Shown here piece by piece: positions 45,611 through 57,600 of a DNA stretch of 64,000 nt (within the stretch, counting starts at the first letter, position 1; each line of letters opens with the position of its first letter). The notes beneath the pieces are model-generated. The model was not told where the DNA came from and ran no database searches. It saw only the letters and a list, made by a program, of their open reading frames with translations. The translations under genes and the position numbers were made by a program. The stretch lies in contig OY282606.1 of NCBI GenBank assembly GCA_958298945.1, forward strand, positions 27,501,740 through 27,565,739, in the 5' to 3' direction. The DNA is from Atherix ibis. Lineage: Eukaryota > Arthropoda > Insecta > Diptera > Athericidae.

Positions 45611-48600
45611 CTGTAACAAATTTTAATTCATCTATATCATTAATAATAATCTAAAAATATTATTATCATGATACTTGATATAAAAACAAATTAATCGTTT
45701 ATGAAACAAATTTGTTTTCTGCTTAAGAAGTAATTAATAAAAGTAAAAAATGAAAAAAAATTGGCAAACATTGAATCGGTGCGTGATTAAAAGTAAATAA
45801 AATTTTTTTAACTACAACAATATATATATTTTTTTTAAATTTTATGTAGAATAATTAAAATTATAATAAGTAAAACGCATATTTGAGCTGAATAAATATA
45901 TATTTATATAATCTTGGTTTTTCTTCTTCTTAATTTCTTTTATATCCTAAGAGTATAACTATAGTAATAAGCAAAATAAATACGAGTATTTTTTGAGATT
46001 TGAAAGCAAGAAAAAATGGGCTTTTACTAATAGTATATACGAGGTCTGTTCAAAAATTATCGCGTATTTTGAATTTCCGCGGGTTACGTATATTCGATTT
46101 TTTGTGGCGTTATGTTGGGACTCATGTCTCTCACTTATGCCAACAAGTTTGGCCATTTTGAATGTTCAGTTAATTTTTGACAGCTGCTTTGCTTGCACGT
46201 GTTTTGGCTCGTCTTCGATTTTTGCCCATTCCAAAAAATGGATCAAAGAATCTGTTTCGGCAAAAATAAAAAGTCACAGGGGGCCAGATCTGGGGAATAC
46301 GGTGGCTGCGGCATTATTAGTGAGTTGTTTTTGGCCAAAAATTCGCGCACAAGCAACGATGCGTGAGCAGGGGCGTTATTATGGTGCAAAAGCCAATTTT
46401 TGTTCTTCCATAAATCCGGGCGTTTCTGGAGCATTGCTTCGTGCAACTTGTGCATAACTTGCAGGTAATATTCCTTATTGACCGTTTTACCCTGTGGCAA
46501 GAACTCATTATGCTCCACGCCCCTGCAATCGAAGAAAACTGTAAGCAAAACCTTATCGTTCGCCCGAACATGGCGCGCTTTTTTCGGTCTTGGCTGGTGC
46601 GGCAGCTTCCATTGGGATGATTGAGCTTTGATTTCCATGTCATAACCATGAACCCATGATTCATCACCAGTTTTGACCCTCTGGAGCAAATTTGGGTCGT
46701 CGCGGACAGAGTCCAACAGCTTCCTTAGCAATGTTAATGCGATGCTGTTTTTGGTCGAAATTGAGAAATTTTGCGGCGACCCGTCTCACGACCAATTCGA
46801 GGAAAAATCGAAGGAAAAATTTTCGAGGAAAAATCGAAGACGAGCCAAAACCGTGCAAGCAAAGCACCTGTAAAAAATTAACTAAACATTCAAAATGGCC
46901 GAATTTGTCGCCTTAAGTGAGAGACATGAGTACCAACATAACGCCACAAAAAAATCGAAAATAAAATATACGTAACCCGTGGAAATTCAAAATTGGTGAT
47001 ACTTTTTGAACAGAACTCGTATACTATGAACATTCGTTTTTTTTTTAACATTATCAGTTATAGTATTTTTGTTATTAGTCTTTATTAGAAATATAATATA
47101 TAATTTTTCCATTATTTTTTATAAATATTTTGTATAATTTTTCCTTCTTTATTTTCTTGTTTTATTTATTGCTATCCTTTCCTTTTTATCAAAAAAACAG
47201 AAAATATTTTTTTATTTATATTCCGAATATTCCACACCTGTTGGATTATATATAATTTGTTTTTTTTTCTTTTTAAAAATGTTATATTTTAAATAAGTTT
47301 TTATTTTTTTATTATTTAATATGTTTGCAATTGTTATTGAATAATTGTTTACTTATATTTTAATTGCTTTCAGAAATTTTTTTTTATTAAAAAATATATT
47401 ATCAAATTACTTTTAAGATTATTAAAATATTTTTGTTGTTGTTGGAAAGGCGCAAGCAGCATCGCATTATACATACTTTATGCTAACTTTGAATAAATAT
47501 TGGATAAGTAATTTGTTTTTAATTTGCTGTAATAATTTTTGATAAATATTTTCTGATTATTTAATTAGAAAATAGTAAGAACAAATGCCAAAGGAACTAT
47601 AACCATAGTTTTTGTTTTATATATAAATTTTTACGTTTTAATTATTTTTCTTTTAAATTTATTTTTAATTTGGCCAAAGATTAACATTTAAAGTATATTT
47701 ATTTTTTTTCAATTTAATTTGCTCACAAAATTTTGTTCCTAATGAACAGAAACCCTTAATTTTTAATTTTTCAATTAACGTACAAACTGTAAAATATATT
47801 TTGCTCCTTATTAATAAATATTACACATTATGATAAATATTTTCCTCTAATTAGTTTAATAAATTATTTGATTGGATTTTTTTTGTAATTAAACAATTTG
47901 TATTTTCTTCTAAAATGAACACTATCACCTATGATTATATATTCATTATTCTTTTCTTTTTTTAATTACTTTGGAAGATATTAAATTTTTTCGAATTTCT
48001 TTTACAATATAACTATTAATAATAACAGATTTTTAAATATTTTTAATGAAAACTTTTTTTTATTTATTTTCTTTTATAAAAAGAATAAATAATTATCAGG
48101 TATAGAAAAACAAATGTTGTAATAGGAAATTATTTGTAGATTTGAAAAATTTATAAAAAAATTACTTATTTTTTTAAAGAATCATGAAAAGTTTTAATAA
48201 AATTGATTTTTTGTGTAAAATTTTATAAAATTCCATTTCATATATGAAGTTAAAAATAATAACAGGAACGTACTAAAAAGAAATTGTCTTTTTTTCAGAA
48301 TTGGAACTTTTCTTTTGGCAGAATAAATTTTGACAGTTAAAAATTCCATATAAGGATACTCTTGCTATTTACAAGAAAACCCCCACAACAGCAGTACGGA
48401 ATTTCGTATAATTAAAAATATTTTCCATTATCTTGAAATTTTATATTTCAATAAATAGCTTAATATAAAAAAAAATTCATAAAAAAAATAAATAAAATGA
48501 ATGTACATAATATATATTTAAATAATTTTTATTTAATAAAAAATAAAACAATTGCATTTGTAAGGTTTATGCTTTATCAATTCATATTATTTGGGTTTTC

Positions 48601-51600
48601 TTTAAAATTATTTCTCTTTTTTAAGGCAAATATTATCGATTTTTGATTATATTTTTTTTCTTCTTCTTGTTAACAAAAACATATAATATTTTACGCATAG
48701 TATACATTTTATGAGCTTTACTTTATAATTATTCTGATTTTGTTTTTATACTTTCTTTCACGTTTTATAATTTTTTTATATATATATATATATATAATTA
48801 TATCTTACGCCTTTCCATTTAATATAATCTAAATATTTATTAAATAATTCTATAATCTAATAATTAGGAATTAAAGTAACTTTTGTGTGTTGCATGGTTC
48901 TTCATTTTTGATATTCTATACACTTGTTATTTTTAATTATTGTATTTATATATCCATTAAAAAAAACTGATTAATATATTAAATTTCAAAAAAGAAAAGA
49001 AAAATGAGTACTTTATTAAAATCAGTTATTATAATATTTAAAACATCGAGTTCAGTGTTTGCCAATTACATTCATTTTTTTTTATTCTTCATAAAAATTA
49101 TCATTTTAATATGCAATAATTGTAATTGTTTTTTTTTTTAATTTTTATCTATAAATTGACAAATAATTTTTTTAATTTTTATATTGTAATGATTTTCATA
49201 TCCATTTTTCTGTGAAGTTTTTTTTTTTAAACGCAGCATTTTACTCTTTTCTAGTAAGATTTAATAGAAAAATGGAAGAAATAAAGAGAAGAAAAAAACA
49301 ATAGAAATAATATAATATAAAGAGAAAACTTTTGAAAATGGTTAAATTATATTTCAATCAATAAGTTATAGGTTTTTATATAAAATATAAAAGTATATTT
49401 TTTGTTGAGTTTTCTTACTTTTCTTCTAATTGCGATATGGCATCAGCCATCTCTTCCTTTTGAGATTCAAGTTTCGATAATAATTCTGTTTTGTGCTTAA
49501 GCGATGATTCGCATTCCTAAAATTTATTCATTTTTTTATAATTTATTAATGTAATTTTTAATTGGAATTTGTTTTTTTTTGCTCATTATTATATTATTAT
49601 TTGCATCATAATTTATTTGCATATTAGTTTGCAAAATTGTTGTTAGTTTATGGTAATTTATACAAAAAAAAAAATTCCTCTTCAACTTTATGTACAAGCA
49701 AATGATAAGCATTATCATAAAATAATTTTAATATATATAATATATAAGAGATCAATGAATTTTTCGAATTTGTTTAATATTAAAAGCGATTAATTCGTAT
49801 TTCAGTCATAGTAGCCGTCTACACGTACGTAATATAATCAAAATTGAAATTTGGTTTTTAATTTGCAATAAAAAAAAGTTGTTATATATATTTGATTGAA
49901 AAGCAAATAATTAATATACGAAAAACAAATTTTTATATCTAATTTTTAAAGCAATGCATTTTATAGACGCGGATATTAAGAGTGCGTGCAGAAAATAACA
50001 CCGCGCACATCCGCAATCATAATTCGGAATAGGGTAATTTGGTGGGTTTTTTTTGTCCACTTTAACAAAATATGCTAATTGGAAAATATTAAAATGATTA
50101 TATTGATATAGATTGTAGAAATTCTGCATTTACAGTGGATTAATGAGCTTATATGGGGGCGGTCAGTTTATATACGATGCCCGGAATGGACACGCACATC
50201 GATCACGTACGAAAAACGAAGCAAATTTTTATCGTACGTGATTATGGTGCGTTAGAGGTAGTGCACAGAAAATTCGTATGGGAGAGATCGTTGATAGTGC
50301 AGTGCAGTAGTTGACGTTTCGATGCGCATGCTCCTCACCTAAACCTTACAATTGTACACACAATTATTTTGATCAATTAAATTTCAAAAAAATTATTACC
50401 CAATAAAATCAATTAATTTAAATAAAAAACGATCAAATATATTGGATATAAAGGAAAGTTCTGTCGTTTTTGAACACTTGCACTTGTATGCGTTGTCGTT
50501 TCTTAGTTAGAATTGTGATTCGACTGAAGTCGATTTAAACCGTTAGATTACTGTATGATTAACTTGGAGAAGACGCAGTAACAGCTCGAGAGATGGTTTC
50601 CGCGAAATTTCGTTCGGGTGATTTTTCTTTGAAAGATGAACCTAGATCAGGAAGGCCATCAGGATTGCAAGCTTGAAGGCCACTTCTATGGTATGATCAG
50701 GACAAATTCCACAGAAGACTACTGCTTTAGAGCAAACTCTCTGTTTGGGTGCCAATCGAATTTCAATATGTTCTTCAAATTTTGCTCGTTAGAAAAGGGA
50801 CCCGTTTTTAGACCGCTTGGTGACTGGTGATAAAAAGTGGATAGTTTATAAACATGTGGTAAGAAAAAGGGCATATGTTTATAGAGGGGAGATACCACAG
50901 ACCACATCTAAAGGAGGCTTGTAATTAAAAGAAAGTTATTTTGTGTTGTTGGTGGGATCGGAGGGGTATTGTACATTATAAGTTGCTGAAAAAAAATTAT
51001 ACGATCGATGCTGATCGTTACTGTTTGCAACTTGATGTTTCGAATAAAGAAATTCAACGTAAACATCCATATTTGGCCAACAGAAAGGGTGTAATTCTTC
51101 ACCATGATAACGCTGGCAGACAATTGTAACTAATAAATAAAATTATATTTTCTTTAGAAAAAAAAAACAACGACATAACTTTCCCTTACACACAATAGAT
51201 TATAGTAAACAAAAATGTGATCAATTAAGAGAATTATGTTAGATATAAAAATAAAAGTAAGTTTTTTACAAAGAGAGAAATTTAGCTAAAATACGAAATT
51301 AACTCAATTACTTTCCAAATTCGAAAAATTCAAAGAGAAAAAAATTTAAGACCCAATAAATAGGATATTTTTTTTCTCTTTTTAATATAGCTTATCAGTA
51401 TATAATCTTTTCTGTGTATTTTTGTAAAGTGAAAATATTACTTTTATCATAGTTAGTAGAGAGAGAGAGAGAGGAGTATTCTAATTTCCTGTTAGGACTA
51501 TTCTATACATATTCTGTTATAATGATTAGTTTCCAGGATCTTTTTTCGCTAATAGAAGAATAAGAAAAAAACTCTTATAACAATTTTTTATTAATTATTT

Positions 51601-54600
51601 GTCGTTTTGTTTTCTCTAAAAATTATTTGTCATGTCGAATATATCTCTTTTGCTATACAATCAAGATTATTTTTATGAAAAACAATTAAAACAAATTTTA
51701 ATTAGTAAAAAAAAATTTAAAAAAAATTGTTCTTTTTTCTTTGAGTTGAACAAATTATATTCTAGGAAGAGTAGGAAAAAAAAAACCGAGAGAAATCTTT
51801 TTAGTTTTGTTGATCATCAACAACTGTTGTTAGTGTTTTATCGTCGTCGGAAACAATTTGTGATTTACGAATTTTATTGGCATTGAATGGCGGAATAGGA
51901 TCAACTTTTAGTAGTAATTTTTTCTGCGGTGGCCCCGTTTCCGTTTTGGATTTTTTACTATCATTCTTATGCGAAATGCTCTGTTGTCGACGTTGCATTG
52001 AACTTGAATCTTTTGGTAAATCGTTTGGTTCTATTTTCGAATCGTATTTCTTTTCGAGCGTTTGCAAAATCTGCCCAATTTGCGATGCTTTCGTTTGTAA
52101 ACGTGATACCATTTCACCCTTTTGTGTTAGTTCATCTTCACATTCCTAGTTTTTTTTTTTCAACATTTATACATAATTTAAATTAAAAGAACAAAAAATC
52201 AAAAGAGAAAGAAAAAAACGAATATAAACAATAACAAAAAATTGGGAGAAAGAGAAATTTTTTTATTAATTAAAAATTGTTTTAAATAATATCAATTTGA
52301 ATAATAAGAAATTTCATTTTCAATAATTCGATAAGAAACTGGTATCTAAATGAGCAAAGCTCTAAATTTACACTACATCCCATTTTTTTTTTTATTAGAA
52401 AAAATAAAGATAATATATACTATGTGAAAAATGATTTTGTTTATTAATAATTAATTTACCTGTAACTTTTTATACATATCTAAGTTAATGCGTTTGATAT
52501 CTTCAAGTTGTCGTCGCAATGATATGATTGTGTCCTGTTTCTCGTGGATATCCTTTTCGAGAAGTTTCATTGCCATATCAGTCTCTGCTTTTAGGGAAAT
52601 TTGTATTTTCAGTTCTTTTTCCAATTCTTGATTCTTTTTGCGTTCCTCATTTAAGGCCTCCGCCATTTCGGTATCTATACGATCGTTAGTACTTTGATTC
52701 TCTGTATTTGAATGCGCAACTGTCATATTATTTGTATGCTCTTCATGCAACAGAAGATAAAGTAGAGCGAATTATTAAAAACTGATCGTTCGATTACAAA
52801 AAAAAAAAAAAAAAAAAATCAATAATTACGATTATTTTGAAGATTCTGCCTAAGTGCACCGTTTTCTGCCTGAAGTGCCAAAAGACTATTCCGAGCAATT
52901 GCTAAATCCTCTTTCATTAGAGCATTTGTTGTGGTCAGAGACTCTACCTTCGCTTGTAGATTACCAACAGTAGCACTGCAATATAAATTTACCCCTTTTA
53001 ATACGGAAGCTACGGTATTATGGGAGGGAGCTTCAGATGGGAAAAAATTTACTTCAAGTGTCGGTTTAATTCTTCAATGTAATTTTTTTGATCTAGAACT
53101 GCTGTCATATTTCCGCCAGGAACTTCGATGGCATTAACTTCGTCTTCAGGACTTGTTCTAGAGCTCGATCGCAGATACAAAGAGAAATCGATTACACCTT
53201 GCTGAGAGTCGAGATCTTCTTCTTTGACGCACAAATTACAGTCGATCACATTCAATCCGACCAAGATTCCCATTATAACAATTACCTAGGATTTAAATAA
53301 TACGTCAATCTCCTGAAGGATGAAAGCGAAACAAGAAATAAACAATTGAAAAGGACCTCATCGCTCATCATAAGAGCATGGGGCTCATAATACTCTGCCA
53401 AAGCCTCCTCCTTGTGTTCAATCAAAGCCTGCAGGTAATCGGCGAGTTTTTTCTGCATCAAGGCGATCCGGAGCCAAGCGCGTGCACGGCCCATGTGTGT
53501 CCTTACAGTTGGTAAATCACGTACACTAGCTGTTATATCTTGTGCCTCAAAACAGTATTTCTCCACACTCTGAAGAATATCCCAAAGTTCCTTCTTTGGT
53601 CCCAACAAACCCTAACCGTAACGAAAAGTAAGCTTTTTTGGCTCACAAACAACGTAAAAACGTTCGAACCTTTTTTGGGCGCAAGCCATGCCGCAGAACA
53701 TGCTCCAAAACAATGAAGAAATGCTGCAACGGTAGATGATCAGAATCCAACTGTCGTCCAAAACGCAAGGATTGTTCAAGCAACTCCTTTACAACAAGTT
53801 TGCAAATATTCACCAAATTACTTCGTTCGATCGATGCAGGATCACGTGCTGTAGTTGCCAAAAAAAAAATTAAATAAAAAAAAAAAAACGAATTTTAATT
53901 AAATTGAATAAAGTCGGCATCGATGAATAATATTTTTGCTTGTTTTGACAGATTATGCGTTCATTGATTTTATTATTTATTTTAATACCAAATATTTTGC
54001 AAAAGCGTGTTTATGGAAGCAATGCAGACTATGAAGATGACAGAGAAGCGTCAACACTACAAGAAAGCAATGGCGGAAATGATTACAAAGAGTTTTTTAC
54101 TGATTTTGTGGGTACGAATTTGTTTGATACAAAAGCGGAAAATAAAAAATGCTTCTCATCAGAGGAAGTTGCCCTTCTTACATCTAGAAAAGAGTTTGAG
54201 GTATAGTTTAGCTTAATCTTTACGAGATTTTAATATGGTTAAGATCGTTGCCGGTACTAACAATAATTTTTTATTTTCCAGTGCATAATTCCGAAGCAAA
54301 TAGAAAACTGTCTTGTAGACGATGAATTTGTTGAGATTTTGATGCAATATTTTTATGGTGCCAATCAAATTCTTCTTAGAATAACTACCGATGATGAAAG
54401 GCGATTTGCGCAAAAGGCATTTTATGACACTCTAGGAGGGTAAGATCTCACAGAATTTTTAATAATTTTTCCATTTATAAAATCGTTCAGTTAAAAATGA
54501 AAAAAGAAATTTTATCGTCTTTACACAAAAGGTATCTGAATTATTATTTATTGCCAGTAACAAAAATGTCCTTCTATACGGGTGTGATTTCGCTAAAAAC

Positions 54601-57600
54601 AGCACAAAATGTTAACGAATTGTTTCGACAATGTAAAAATTTTCTTAACACAAACGGAAATGGTTGGCGAACACCAATTACCGATTTTACCGATTTCGAT
54701 TTGGACATTGAACCATTATCGGTATTTATGAAACCTTACAATTCCGAAATGGATGCTAGCAGTCAGACTGCTTGTATAAATTTGAATCTAGCTGATGAGA
54801 AATCGGAAAATGACGAGGATATGATCGTATCACTACCGAAACTTGATACAGAAGAATCGGGTGAATTATCGAACATTTGGTTGCCTTTTCGACGGAAGCA
54901 CAGTTTCAATCTGCGATCGAGTTTATCGGCTTTTATTCTTATTCGTTATTTTGTCGCTGTCTCCAAATGCTATCATTTTCAGGATGTATCCCAGGATACA
55001 TTCAATCGCAGATTCCGAGATTGGTTTCATGAAAACATCGAAGTACACCTAACAGATGATGTGGTTTATCCTGGTTTAGGTGCAGTGCTCAGGATTATAG
55101 AGACAATCCGTCTTAAGAAGAAATTCGTAATCTACATTGACGAGAGACAATCTGGCACTTCAAGAAAAGATTCCAGAAAATCACAAGAATTCATTAAGAT
55201 AAAAAATAAAGCTGACAAATTGCCAGATACACGTAACTTCTTTGAGAAATTATTTTCAACAAGAAAAGAATCGGAAGATAACTCAAATCTAGATGACTAT
55301 GCAGACGGCGAAGAGGAAAGTCCTGATGAAAAACGGAATAAATACATTTTTTGGACAGTCATTATTACTGTTTCACTTCTAATTTTCGTTATAATTGTTG
55401 CTTTAATAACAAAATATGGCAAGTCTTCCTGTAAAAAGAAATCAAAATACAACAGCAGAGATTACTCAAAAAAAGAGAGTTTTTGTTCTCGATTAACAAA
55501 ATCATGTCGAAAGAAACGAAATCAAATTAACAAAGAAGATGAAGAGTTCCAACTGGATGGTGATAGTCCAGCTATATTACCACAAAAACTTGCCAAAGAA
55601 TATTCGAAAAAATCCCTAAAATCAAAAAGATCAATCGAAATTGAACAAGGTAAACAATTCGTATTTTTTTTTTTATAAAAAAATAATTATTAATAAATTA
55701 ATTTTAGCTGAAATAAAATCATTGTCTTCATCGTCAAAAGAGCAAATATCGCCAGTACAGCGAAAAACTACAAAATGCCTTCCACTTTGCTTACGCGGAA
55801 GTAAAACGAGACAGAATATTTCATCTTCAAACAAGATTCCACGATTAATAAATCGAAATGCGCTCAATTCAGTGGCGAGAAATTCCCTAAATCGTTCGGA
55901 AGATAGTGCAAGGGATGGAAACACTACGTTTTCGGATGCAACTACCCCAAGACGCAATATTGGAGCTATGCCGAAACGGTTGGATCTGAGTTCAAGTGTT
56001 AATGAAAAATCAGAATCGGTTAGAAACAATTCAAATTAAAAACAACCTAAAACCAAGAAATCAATTTTAAGAAGGAATAAATTATTTGCAGACACGAAAA
56101 GTTTTGCAAACTGGAACACCAAAGAAAGTCAATAAACCAACTTTAGAAAAAGGAAAGACTTCGAACAGTATCAGCTTACCGAGTGGAGGAGGAGTATAGT
56201 ATTATTCGTTATTTTTAAAGTTAATCACAAAAAATGAAAATAATCCAAAATAAATATTCTTTTTCTATCATTTCGTACTCTTCATTTAGATAAAACCTGA
56301 CGATTTGAAAGATGATGAAATGGGAAAAGTGCTCTCGACAAGTTGGGAAACTATCGACACTAAACGATAAAATATTGATCAATCGGTTGTGGGGGCGGCT
56401 TGTACTTTTGAATAGTTTGATGGAATCGTGCGGTGGAGCTCCTTGTAATGTTTTTTATTTGCTTCTTCTGCATTTTTGTATATAAATATATATATTTTTT
56501 GTAGCTGAGCATAATTATCGATTAATCGAATTTTATTTATTATATAATAATTTTGAATTTAGTTCTTTTAAAAGCAATATAATAAAATAAAATAATATAT
56601 TAAAATAGAAATTAGTATAAATAAAGCATATTTATATTTGCGTTTACTTATTCCCTTCTCACCCACCATTTTATTTTGTTGAATGTATAATATGTGCTAT
56701 GCTGTGCGGTTTTTTTTGGTATAAAAGCAAAAGATTACGTTTTTGGAAAGTTTATAGAATAGAAAATAGGTTTTTTTTTGGAAAGAAATCTTATCCAATT
56801 CAATTCGTATATTCAATAATAGTGAGTAAACTCATTTAAAATTTAAAATCCTGTAGTTTGAAAAAATAGTATTTTTCTTATAATTAATGCTACAACATAA
56901 AAAAACCGAATTCCTTGCAAGTTTATCAGCATTAACCAATCCGATTGAAAAATTCTATCAGAAACACAAAATTGGCTTTGCGTATTTAGAACGCTTCGTG
57001 TTCCATTTCCAGTGTTCACATTAAACACGCTGTTCTGTTCTACGAGATCTGTTAAAAAAGTATCGCGAATTTTGTGGTTTTTTTTTCAAAAATTATTTTT
57101 TTATTCATGAATATCTATTTTGTCCCCTCAAAAGTTATCCCCACCAAATATTATACACTTATGCCAACGTTTTTTCCAATCCTCGAAGCACTTCAAAAAA
57201 TCATTTTTTTTACCTCTGGAGCAAATTTGGGTCGTCCCGGACAGAGTCCAATAGCTCCTTAGCAATGTTAATGCGATGCTGTTTTTGGTCGAAATTGAGC
57301 AATTTTAGTACAAATTTCGCGGCGACGCGTCTCACGCCCAAGTCATTGGTAAAAATCGAATGGCACGAGCCAATCGATATGTTTAAGTGCTCAGCAATTT
57401 CTCTAACGGTGATTCGACGATTGGCTAATACTATTTTCTTCACTTCATCAATGTCTTCGTCTGTTGTTGATGTGCTCGGACGTCCGGCACGCTTTTTGTC
57501 GTTCACATCTTCTCGGCCCTCCGAGAACATTTTGTACCACCGATTAACGTTGCTTCGGTCCAAGGTAGCTTCACCATATGCCACAGTCAACATTCGGAAT

